A DNA stretch of 5,478 nt from Lentisphaeria bacterium (GTDB lineage Bacteria > Verrucomicrobiota > Lentisphaeria > Oligosphaerales > JAFGRS01). Positions within the stretch are counted from its first letter, which is position 1. Every line of letters begins with the position of its first letter. Shown in pieces: positions 1-5,478 of the stretch. Under the pieces are notes generated by a model. The model made no database searches, was not told where the DNA came from, and saw only the letters and a list, made by a program, of their open reading frames with translations. The stretch spans positions 1 to 5,478 of the forward strand of contig JAFGRS010000937.1 of assembly GCA_016935045.1 (NCBI GenBank). Direction: 5' to 3'. The position numbers and the translations under genes are program-made.

Positions 1-243
1 CAGCCGACCGGGGTGGGAACGGATCCGCCCTGGACGGGTCAATCTCTTCGGACTGTGGTTGTCGTCTGCCCCCATTCCAGAGCAGGCTTGGATCGTTAGA
101 GAGATTGGGTGCGGCAGTCGTTGCGGCGCACGGCACGAGGTGTGGCCGCGTCTCCGGACTGCCCTGGGGGAGGGGTGTTTTGTGTTTTCGTCTCGGGGTT
201 CGCTCCGTGGCGGGTCGGGATGATCGGACATGAGAGAAGAACA
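1..243. other. Leader/intergenic region with no supportable gene
   Basis: All three forward frames are partly open here: one reaches a TAG at 97-99, one a TGA at 221-223 and one a TGA at 231-233. None gives a recognisable protein, and in G+C-rich DNA such openness is expected by chance. One of them could be the tail of an upstream gene entering from the left edge, but nothing shows which. I found no convincing sigma-70 -35/-10 pair and no hairpin followed by a T-run. A short inverted repeat (CAATCTCT at 40-47 against AGAGATTG at 100-107) is too short and too widely spaced to interpret. Confidence 0.5.
232..240 (+). promoter_or_regulatory. Probable ribosome-binding site setting the start at 244
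   Basis: The purine-rich GAGAGAAGA ends three bases before the ATG at 244. It is a weak Shine-Dalgarno match (GAG core), but its placement fits. It favours the 244 start over the in-frame ATG at 220, which has a poorer purine tract, and over the GTG at 109. That GTG also follows an AGAGAG tract, but would add 45 non-conserved-looking residues in front of the membrane anchor. Confidence 0.55.
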
Positions 244-3200
244 ATGAAAAAATGGCTTGTACGTATTGGTATTTCATTGGCTGCCTTGGTGCTGCTTCTT
301 CTGTGTGTCATTCTGGTGGGGACGCGTCCCTTTGTGATCCGGGGTCTGGTGTTGCCGCGGCTGTCGCGGACGCTGGAGACTCCCCTGGCGGTCGAGGGCA
401 TACAGGTGGCTCCGTTCTCGCGGGTCCAGCTGGAGGGGATGCGTGTGGGTGCCCCCGACGAGGCATTGCTCGATGCCGGGCTGTTGCGTGTCCGCTACGG
501 TTTCTGGGGTGCCCTGGCGGGACGGAAGCAGGTCAAGGAGGTGACCGCGCGGGACGTGGCGGTGCACCTGATCCGGAGGGAGGACGGTTCCCTGAATCTG
601 CCGGTGTTGCCGGAGCGGAAACACCGCGACGACGAGGACGAGGACGAGGACGAAGTGGAGCACCTCCGGGTGCGTGAGGTGGCTGTTTCGGGGTTTTCCT
701 TTGCCTATACGCAGCGGGAGGGTCCGGGTCAGGAACCGATGCGGGTGCGGATTTCGGAGGTATCGTTGGCGGCGCCCGACCTGGGCAGCGGCAGGGAAGG
801 GACGTTCCGGGTGCAGGGGACCGTGGACGAACTGGAGTTGGGCGCGTTCCGCGGCTGCGGCGGCGCGCTGGAAGCCGAGGGGACCCTTGGGTTTGATCCC
901 TTCATGGGGCTGTCGCGGTTTGATCTCGACGGGCGCCTGGCCTTTTCCCGCGGCCAAGCCAATGCCGTCGTCCTGGCAGGACGGGAGTTCCGGCTCGAAG
1001 TGCGCATCACGGGAGCCGCTGGCGCCTGGTCGGTCGAGTCTCTGTCGCTCTCGGAGGCGCGCGGCGGGGTGACGGAGGCCGGGATCGCGGTGACGGGTCG
1101 GGCCCAGCGCAAGCCGGAGGCGCTGTTGGATCTCGAAGTGGCGGTCGATCCCCTCGCGTCGGCGGCGCTGGACCTGGTTGCGGCACTGACCGGCGACCTG
1201 TCCCTGGGCACGGCGTCGGGTGGCTATCGCGGCCGTGTCCGCGTGAGCAGCCCGGGGAAGTTCCGCCGCCGCTTCGAGCGCAACCTGGAACAGCCGTGGA
1301 CCTTCACCAGCGAAGGCGAACTGGCGCTCACTGGGCTCGCACCGGCTTCCAGCCGGCTGGGATTCGCTGCCCCGGCGCCGTTCGATGTGCGTCTGCGGCA
1401 CTCCGCCTCCTGGAATACCGAATCCAAGGCACTGACCCTGGATGCCCTCGACCTGCGCGCCGGCACGGCGGAGCGGGACATCCTGACGGTCGCCCTGTCG
1501 GAGCCGCTCTCCGTTCAGGTCCGGCCGGGCGCACTGCCGGAGTTGGCCGGTCAGGCCGTGCTGGCGGTTCGTGCGCAGGGGGTAGCCCTGGCCTCCGCCA
1601 ATGCCTTCCTCCCGTCCGGGGTGCCGGCGCAGGTGGCGCAGGGCCGCCTGGATGGGGACGTGTCCGTAACCATCGAACCCCAAGGCGGGGCCGCCGCTGC
1701 TGCCGTCTCGGGGGACCTGCGGTTGCGGTGTGTCGGCGTTGTTCTGCGGGACCGTGAGGGGCACGGGGGGAGTCCCTTCTCTCTCGCCTCGGACGTCAAG
1801 GCCCGCCTGGGGGTGGACCGCACGCTGCAACTGGAGGTCTTTCACCTGGAGGCAGTCCCGCAGGACGCCGGCGCCCCTGTCTTGCTGACGGGGCAGGGGA
1901 GAGTGGCCGGGGACTTGAGCGGGGATGGATCCCTGGTGCTGTCCGGGTTGAGCGAGAGGATCCTGGCAGTGCTGCCCGAGTCGCTGGCGGGCCGGTTTCC
2001 TCTGCAGTCCTTTCGGGGCAAGGGACAGGCAACGGTCAGCGCGCAGCCGGGGGGGCTCCCGGCTGTCTCGGAAGTCCGCCTCGATCTCACGGATGCGGTA
2101 CTTCGGGAGGCCCCCGGGTCCGAGCGCCTGGCGGGGACCCTGCGGGCCTCCGTCGAGGTACGGAAGGACGCCATCGAGGTGCGCTCCTCGGAACTCCGCC
2201 TCGACCGCGGCGCCGAGGCCCTCGTGCAGGCCACGGTTTCGGGCACGGTGGGCCTGGCGGAGGGCGCTGCCGGCAAACGCCTTGCGGTGTCCACCCGCGT
2301 GGTGAACGTGGACGGGCTGCTGGCGCTCCTCGGCGGCGCCGGCGGCGCCGGCGCGGCCGCGGCGGAGAGCGTGCCGGAGACTCTCCCGGAGACGCCTTCC
2401 CCGATGGTTCTGCCCCCGGCACTGCCCCACCTCGATGTGAGCGCGGACGTGGACCTGCAACGCCTGGTCTTCCGGGGGCGGGAGTTCGGGGTCAAAGGTC
2501 AGATTGGCCTGGCGAAGGGGGTCCTGAACCTGACACCCCTCGTGCTGACGGTCCCCGGTGGGGACGTGCGCCTCGAAGCGCGGCTTGGCGGCGGTGCTCC
2601 GGACTGGGAAATGACGGCCGTGATGACGGGTCCCGGCGAGGCCGTGACGGGACTGGCGGACTGGCTCGGCAAGGCAGTCCCCGAAGCCATCCTCGAGGGC
2701 ATGTCCTTCCGGGTGGGGCTGGCCGCGGGCATCGAGCGCGAGGGTGCGCGGCTGGGTGTCAGCGCGTTCACGGTCGACCTTCGGGATGCGGGCCAGAACC
2801 CCCTCCTGGCACTCCAACTTGCCGAGCCGCTGGGGCTTGCCCTGACCGCCAAGCCGCCGCTGCCGGAGTATGCCCGCGTCGTGGTGACGGCCTCGCGCTT
2901 CCCCGTCGCCCTGGCCAATGCGTTCCTGCCGGCCGAGAAGGGCCTGAGCATCCGCGACGGGATGCTCGATGCCGGCCTGGATGTGACGCTGCGGCCGGTC
3001 GGGAAGGCGGCCCGGGGCAAGGGAGAGGTGACGCTGTCCGGCCTGGATTTCAGCCGTGGGGAGACGCACTTTGACGATGTGGGCGTGCGCCTGCAGATCG
3101 AGGCCGAGGCCGAGGCGTCGGGCACGTTGGTGGTGCCGCGGTTGCAGGGAAGCGTCACGCTGGGGGGTGCTTCCCTGGCGAGTCTGAGCGGGCGGGCGGA

Positions 3201-5181
3201 CATGCGGCGCGGGGCCAAGGGTCAGGGCAGCTTCAGCTTCGCGGCGGACATGCCCGTTCTGCTTTCGGCCCTCGGGCTCACGATGGATCCGGCGGGGCGC
3301 CTGCGGCAGGGCGCCGTGAAGGGGTCCATCGAGGCCGCGACCCCCGGCGGCGAGGGGGCGCCCATCGACATCGCCCTGACGGTTGCGGCGGACCCGCTGC
3401 GGTTCGTCGGCAAGGACGGCTCGGAGCTCCCTCCCTGGCGTGCGGACATGGCTGCTTCCGGCACGTTGGGATCCGGGGCCTTCCGGGTGACGCAGGGCAC
3501 GTTTTCGGCCGAGGCGGAGGGCAAGTCCCTTGCCCGGTTGGCCGTCAGCGGCCGCGTGGCGATGCCCTTCCTGGGAGGGCGCAGCGAGTTCGCGCTGACC
3601 GGGGATCCCCTCGATGCCAAGGGGCTCCTTGCCCTCGTCAACGGCCCGGAGGAGGACCAGGCGAAGGAACGGAAGAAGCCGGGCGAGGAGGAAACCGAGA
3701 CGTCGGAACCGGGCCCCATCGATCTGGGCGCCACCGAAGTCACGGGAACCGTGGACCTCAGGAACGTGATCTACGCGGCCCTCAAGGGGAATGTGGCATG
3801 CACCCTGAAGCTGCGGGACTCCGTCCTGACGATGGACCCGCTGTCGGGGACGCTCAACGGGGCGCCGGTTTCGGGCAAGGCCGTGGTCAACCTGGCGGTG
3901 AAAGGGTTCGACTACCAGGTCGAGGCCGCCGTCGGGCAGACGGACGCAGGGCCGCTGATCGGGGCATTCTCACCGAAACTGAACGGGACGGTGGGCGCGA
4001 TGCTCTCCGGGATGAACGCGGACTTCCGCGGTCAGGGGATCACGATGCCGAGTCTGCGTCGGAATCTCAACGGTTCTCTGTCCGCCGGGGCCAGCAACGT
4101 GAGTGTGGCGGGGATCCCCGGGCAGGCCCAGTTGGCCCAAAGGCTGTCGGTTCCGGAACTGGCGACGATCGCCCTGGAGACGGCCGACCTGAAGGCCCGG
4201 ATCGAGAATGGCAGAGTCCTCATCGACGGGCTGAACTCCAGGGCCCCGCAACACCGTCTGGGGGCGGTCGGTTCCATCGGCCTGGATGGTTCCCTGGGGT
4301 TGGACATCACCCTGGGGGTGGCCGGCGCTCTCAGGGAGAGGCTGGCGGGCCATGCCGCCTTCCAGGATGTCTTCCGGCACTTCCGGGACGAAGGGGAGTT
4401 CAAGGTGACCCCCGTGCCGATTCCCCTCACCGGTTCCCTGCGCAAGCCCCGCCTCGATCTCACCAAGTTCCTGGGTGCGGTCGGGACGGCTTCTCTCGGC
4501 GATGTCCTCTCGGGGTTGCTGCAGTCGCGCAGTGACAGCGACAAGGAGGGGGAGAAGGGGAGCCGAGCAAGGGAGCCCAGAGAACCTCGGCCCAAGGAAG
4601 CCACGGAAGGACCCCGGCCCAAGGAAGTCAGGGAAGACGCGGAGGCTGGGGGCAGGCAGCAGCAGGAGAGCCCCCGGGGAGACCGGCGCAAAGAAGAACG
4701 CAAGGCCCGCCCACAGGAGGAGAAACCCGCCGAGCCGGTCGCCGCACCAGAGGCGGAAGCGGCCCCGGATCCCGCCGAGCCGGTCCCCGCACCGGAGGCG
4801 GAAGCGGCCCCGGATCCCGCCGAGCCGGTCCCCGCACCAGAGGCGGAACCGGCCGCGGAACCCGCCAGGGATCTCGACCAGGAGCCGGAGGAGCCGGACC
4901 GGAAAGACAAACGCGAGCAGCGGGCGCGGGAAAGGGAGGAGCGCAAGCAGGAGAAGAAGGGCGCGAAACCGCCCGAAGCCGGAGACGCCGGCGCCGCGCC
5001 AAAGGCGGCCGACGAGGCCGGAGTCGCGCCGGTCCGGGAAGACACTGCCGATGGAGCCGCGGCGGAAGACCCTCGGACGGATGACGAAACGCACCGCCGG
5101 AACGAAGACCGAAGACAGAAACGGCGTGAGGCCCTGGAAAAAACGGGCAGTGACCTCCTGCGCGGCCTCCTGGCGCCGTAA
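244..5181 (+). CDS. AsmA/TamB-like (DUF748-type) inner-membrane-anchored periplasmic protein with a long repeat-rich C-terminal tail
   Basis: The product is 1645 residues and ends at TAA 5179-5181. Residues 1-6 (MKKWLV) are basic, and about 7-26 form one hydrophobic helix with no obvious signal-peptidase site, so it is read as an uncleaved inner-membrane anchor with the rest in the periplasm. Residues 27-150 look like an AsmA N-terminal domain: a PFVIRGLVLPRL stretch, a predicted beta-strand carrying SRVQLEGMRVG, then DGSLNLPVL and an acidic loop (129-139). About 150-380 is further beta-rich sequence. Two diverged modules follow (about 382-820 and 822-1257), each containing ANAFLP, GLLAL, a low-complexity linker and VDL. 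Residues 1159-1428 resemble the AsmA-like C-terminal region, ending with RKPRLDL and GDVLSGLLQ. Residues 1429-1645 are a charged, probably disordered tail. Family members such as E. coli TamB, YhdP and YdbH are long beta-sheet grooves that carry phospholipid towards the outer membrane; that role here is inference. The exact subfamily is uncertain, so no symbol is given. The start was chosen because the anchor begins immediately after it and a purine-rich site precedes it. Confidence 0.9.
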   Translation: MKKWLVRIGISLAALVLLLLCVILVGTRPFVIRGLVLPRLSRTLETPLAVEGIQVAPFSRVQLEGMRVGAPDEALLDAGLLRVRYGFWGALAGRKQVKEVTARDVAVHLIRREDGSLNLPVLPERKHRDDEDEDEDEVEHLRVREVAVSGFSFAYTQREGPGQEPMRVRISEVSLAAPDLGSGREGTFRVQGTVDELELGAFRGCGGALEAEGTLGFDPFMGLSRFDLDGRLAFSRGQANAVVLAGREFRLEVRITGAAGAWSVESLSLSEARGGVTEAGIAVTGRAQRKPEALLDLEVAVDPLASAALDLVAALTGDLSLGTASGGYRGRVRVSSPGKFRRRFERNLEQPWTFTSEGELALTGLAPASSRLGFAAPAPFDVRLRHSASWNTESKALTLDALDLRAGTAERDILTVALSEPLSVQVRPGALPELAGQAVLAVRAQGVALASANAFLPSGVPAQVAQGRLDGDVSVTIEPQGGAAAAAVSGDLRLRCVGVVLRDREGHGGSPFSLASDVKARLGVDRTLQLEVFHLEAVPQDAGAPVLLTGQGRVAGDLSGDGSLVLSGLSERILAVLPESLAGRFPLQSFRGKGQATVSAQPGGLPAVSEVRLDLTDAVLREAPGSERLAGTLRASVEVRKDAIEVRSSELRLDRGAEALVQATVSGTVGLAEGAAGKRLAVSTRVVNVDGLLALLGGAGGAGAAAAESVPETLPETPSPMVLPPALPHLDVSADVDLQRLVFRGREFGVKGQIGLAKGVLNLTPLVLTVPGGDVRLEARLGGGAPDWEMTAVMTGPGEAVTGLADWLGKAVPEAILEGMSFRVGLAAGIEREGARLGVSAFTVDLRDAGQNPLLALQLAEPLGLALTAKPPLPEYARVVVTASRFPVALANAFLPAEKGLSIRDGMLDAGLDVTLRPVGKAARGKGEVTLSGLDFSRGETHFDDVGVRLQIEAEAEASGTLVVPRLQGSVTLGGASLASLSGRADMRRGAKGQGSFSFAADMPVLLSALGLTMDPAGRLRQGAVKGSIEAATPGGEGAPIDIALTVAADPLRFVGKDGSELPPWRADMAASGTLGSGAFRVTQGTFSAEAEGKSLARLAVSGRVAMPFLGGRSEFALTGDPLDAKGLLALVNGPEEDQAKERKKPGEEETETSEPGPIDLGATEVTGTVDLRNVIYAALKGNVACTLKLRDSVLTMDPLSGTLNGAPVSGKAVVNLAVKGFDYQVEAAVGQTDAGPLIGAFSPKLNGTVGAMLSGMNADFRGQGITMPSLRRNLNGSLSAGASNVSVAGIPGQAQLAQRLSVPELATIALETADLKARIENGRVLIDGLNSRAPQHRLGAVGSIGLDGSLGLDITLGVAGALRERLAGHAAFQDVFRHFRDEGEFKVTPVPIPLTGSLRKPRLDLTKFLGAVGTASLGDVLSGLLQSRSDSDKEGEKGSRAREPREPRPKEATEGPRPKEVREDAEAGGRQQQESPRGDRRKEERKARPQEEKPAEPVAAPEAEAAPDPAEPVPAPEAEAAPDPAEPVPAPEAEPAAEPARDLDQEPEEPDRKDKREQRAREREERKQEKKGAKPPEAGDAGAAPKAADEAGVAPVREDTADGAAAEDPRTDDETHRRNEDRRQKRREALEKTGSDLLRGLLAP
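628..660 (+). repeat. Acidic Asp/Glu codon run within the N-terminal domain
   Basis: Alternating GAC and GAG codons encode DDEDEDEDEVE at residues 129-139, directly after the basic RKHR. It falls between the DGSLNL segment and the next strand (LRVREVAVSG), where AsmA-type proteins commonly have a variable loop. It is a low-complexity 6-bp codon repeat, probably a slippage-prone surface loop rather than a conserved site. Confidence 0.6.
1390..2700 (+). repeat. Internal protein module A (first copy of a duplicated segment of about 437 residues)
   Basis: Residues about 383-819 align with 823-1256 at regularly spaced landmarks: LSEPL at 418 against LAEPL at 859; ANAFLP at 452 against 891; GLLAL at 691 against 1127; VDL at 736 against 1170; DW at 787 against DY at 1223; GM at 819 against 1256. 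Offsets stay within 434-441. The low-complexity linker in this copy (697-728) is Gly/Ala then Pro rich. The similarity is clear in protein but not obvious in DNA, which implies an old duplication. Boundaries are approximate. Confidence 0.7.
2332..2427 (+). repeat. Gly/Ala then Pro-rich linker in module A
   Basis: Residues 697-728 begin with GGAGGAGAAAA, encoded by near-perfect 9-bp repeats of GGCGGCGCC, and continue as a Pro/Glu/Thr stretch to the PPALP before the next strand. It follows GLLALL and precedes the VDLQRLVF strand. It sits at the position matching the charged linker of module B, so both look like tolerated insertions in the same loop. Confidence 0.6.
2707..4011 (+). repeat. Internal protein module B (second copy of the duplicated segment)
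   Basis: Residues about 822-1256 match module A at the landmarks listed for it, including LAEPL, ANAFLP, a V-T-L-x-P strand, LAVSGRV, GLLALV and VDLR. Its linker (1134-1158) is charged (Glu/Lys/Arg/Pro) where module A has Gly/Ala/Pro. The second half of this module also forms the start of the AsmA-like C-terminal region, so the family's C-terminal signature appears to be present twice. Boundaries are approximate. Confidence 0.7.
4582..4635 (+). repeat. Two 27-bp tandem repeats encoding a PRPKE-containing 9-mer
   Basis: The units are 4582-4608 and 4609-4635, encoding EPRPKEATE and GPRPKEVRE (residues 1447-1464). Both are in frame at the start of the charged tail. Confidence 0.75.
4726..4860 (+). 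repeat. Three in-frame 45-bp tandem repeats encoding a Pro-Ala-Glu 15-mer
   Basis: The units are 4726-4770, 4771-4815 and 4816-4860. The consensus peptide is PAEPVPAPEAEAAPD at residues 1495-1539. Copies 1 and 2 differ at 2 of 45 bases and copies 2 and 3 at 4 of 45, so the expansion is recent compared with the module duplication in the same gene. Copy number probably varies between strains. Confidence 0.9.
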
Positions 5182-5190
5182 CCGAGTTTT

Positions 5191-5219
5191 CTGTACGCCG
5201 CGCGGTCCCCGGGCGGCAT
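5191..5219. repeat. 29-bp palindromic intergenic repeat, copy 1
   Basis: This copy is identical over 29 bp to the copy at 5233-5261, in the same orientation. It starts CTGTACGCC and ends GGGCGGCAT. An imperfect hairpin lies inside: 5197-5205 pairs with 5209-5217 around a TCC loop, 9 pairs with one G-G mismatch. It begins nine bases after the stop codon, so a transcript would carry the hairpin in its 3' end. Confidence 0.9.
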
Positions 5220-5232
5220 TCCTCCGCATCCG

Positions 5233-5261
5233 CTGTACGCCGCGCGGTCCCCGGGCGGCAT
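5233..5261. repeat. 29-bp palindromic intergenic repeat, copy 2
   Basis: This is an exact match to the copy at 5191-5219, separated from it by 13 bp (period 42). The hairpin arms are 5239-5247 and 5251-5259. Confidence 0.9.
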
Positions 5262-5313
5262 GCCGGCAGACGTGGGTGGCCGGAGACCGTCCGCCCTACG
5301 GGGGAGACGGGAA

Positions 5314-5346
5314 GGCCGTCGGGGGCGCCGGCCGGTACCGGGGAAT
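5314..5346. repeat. 33-bp palindrome-containing repeat, isolated copy A
   Basis: This 33-bp sequence runs from GGCCGTCGGG to GGGGAAT and is identical to the tandem copies starting at 5399 and 5434. It contains the perfect 10-bp palindrome CCGGTACCGG at 5332-5341. It is 85 bp upstream of the first tandem copy, with unrelated sequence between. Confidence 0.9.
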
Positions 5347-5354
5347 CGAGCAAT

Positions 5355-5384
5355 CCGTACGGGGCGCGGCCCTCCGCGCACCAT
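5355..5384. repeat. Probable diverged third copy of the 29-bp repeat
   Basis: The first 20 bases match the 29-bp repeat at 15 positions, sharing GTACG, GCGCGG and CC blocks, and both end in CAT. It has its own stem: GCGCGG at 5364-5369 pairs with CCGCGC at 5374-5379 around a CCCT loop. The layout is similar to the exact copies, but in this G+C-rich sequence the match could be partly chance. Confidence 0.4.
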
Positions 5385-5398
5385 CCCCGAAGGAAATC

Positions 5399-5478
5399 GG
5401 CCGTCGGGGGCGCCGGCCGGTACCGGGGAATTCGGCCGTCGGGGGCGCCGGCCGGTACCGGGGAATTCGGCCGTCGGG
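5399..5478. repeat. 35-bp tandem repeat array, cut by the window end
   Basis: Units start at 5399, 5434 and 5469. The first two are identical over the 33-bp core and the third is cut after 10 bases by the end of the window. The period is 35 bp, with a TC linker joining cores. Each full core carries CCGGTACCGG (5417-5426 and 5452-5461). A period not divisible by three and the absence of a supporting reading frame argue against coding. The true copy number is unknown. Confidence 0.9.

Larger units (their letters stand above)
4528..5178 (+). other. Low-complexity charged C-terminal tail of the AsmA-like protein
   Basis: Residues 1429-1645 (217 residues) are dominated by Glu, Arg, Lys, Pro, Ala and Asp, with almost no aromatic or bulky hydrophobic residues. 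In order: a charged part with a 9-residue repeat, a Pro-Ala-Glu repeat block, a strongly mixed-charge Arg/Glu/Lys part (1540-1580), an Ala/Asp/Glu-rich part, then a short hydrophobic end, SDLLRGLLA. The composition predicts disorder, resembling the Pro/charge-rich spanning region of TonB. The reading frame stays open and no frameshift is visible, so it is part of the protein. Its function is unknown. Confidence 0.75.
5182..5478. other. Non-coding, repeat-dense region downstream of the gene
   Basis: No start codon with a plausible ribosome-binding site and no recognisable protein is present on either strand. The segment holds two families of G+C-rich palindromic repeats, annotated separately. 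No hairpin with a following T-run is present, so a classic intrinsic terminator is not seen on either strand. Confidence 0.7.

Noticed and set aside
59..116. Sigma-70 promoter candidates (TTGTCG at 59, TTGGAT at 88)
   Set aside because: Neither has an acceptable -10 hexamer at 16-18 bp spacing.
109..243. Upstream extension of the gene to the GTG at 109
   Set aside because: The frame is open, but the 45 extra residues (Arg/Gly/Pro/Cys rich) do not resemble a signal or family sequence. The ATG at 244 gives a standard basic-then-hydrophobic N-terminus and has a purine-rich site just upstream.
289..306. Lipoprotein signal with Cys at residue 21
   Set aside because: The residues before the cysteine are LLLL, lacking the small residue required at -1 of a lipobox. 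The hydrophobic segment continues past the cysteine, which fits a membrane anchor.
274..3069. A 931-codon open frame on the minus strand opposite the main gene
   Set aside because: Long antisense open frames are common opposite G+C-rich genes with strong third-position bias. Its translation is rich in Arg, Gln, His, Gly and Pro without recognisable domains, whereas the + strand frame has a coherent membrane anchor and family motifs.
3798..4535. A 245-codon + strand open frame in another phase
   Set aside because: It lies wholly inside the AsmA-like C-terminal region, where the main frame carries the conserved pattern. Its Gly/Arg-rich translation looks like a frame shadow.
5191..5219. Intrinsic transcription terminator after the gene
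   Set aside because: The hairpin is G+C rich, but no T-run follows it on either strand. The only TTTT precedes it on the + strand.
5191..5261. Minus-strand peptide MPPGDRAAY read twice in one frame across the 29-bp repeats
   Set aside because: The 42-bp period happens to be a multiple of three, so the same peptide recurs automatically. No supported gene surrounds it.
3970..5384. Overlapping minus-strand open frames of 419 and 450 codons across the end of the gene and the repeats
   Set aside because: They are mirror images of the low-complexity tail and palindromic repeats. They read as Arg/Ser/Gly/Ala/Pro-rich sequence with no family resemblance.
5191..5478. CRISPR array
   Set aside because: The 29-bp repeats are separated by only 13 bp, and the 33-bp cores by 2 bp in the tandem part. 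There are no unique spacers of 25-40 bp in a regular series and no cas gene in view.

Overview
The window is dominated by one very long gene on the + strand, at about 244-5181. It encodes a 1645-residue, membrane-anchored protein of the AsmA/TamB-like (DUF748-type) superfamily. These proteins sit in the inner membrane of diderm (Gram-negative-type) bacteria and extend a long beta-rich body across the periplasm. Base composition is high in G+C, roughly two thirds by eye. The protein family, the G+C content and the palindromic intergenic repeats suggest a diderm bacterium, perhaps of the Verrucomicrobiota/Lentisphaerota/Planctomycetota group. That placement is a weak inference and no marker gene confirms it.

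Layout: 1-243 is a leader with no gene I can defend, ending in a purine-rich ribosome-binding site. 244-5181 is the AsmA-like gene: an N-terminal membrane anchor, an AsmA-type N-terminal domain with an acidic loop, two diverged tandem modules of about 437 residues, an AsmA-like C-terminal region, and a 217-residue charged, proline/alanine/glutamate-rich tail with short tandem repeats. 5182-5478 is non-coding and packed with repeats: two copies of a 29-bp hairpin-forming repeat, a probable diverged third copy, and a 33-35-bp palindrome-containing repeat that becomes tandem and runs off the window end.

With only one gene in view, no operon or pathway can be reconstructed. By analogy with E. coli TamB, YhdP and YdbH, the protein probably helps move or organise lipids between inner and outer membrane. 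I see no sign of a defence system, mobile-element gene or other new multi-gene system. The points most worth a second look are the internal duplication, the repeat-rich tail bracketed by a recurring short motif, and the clustered downstream repeats.
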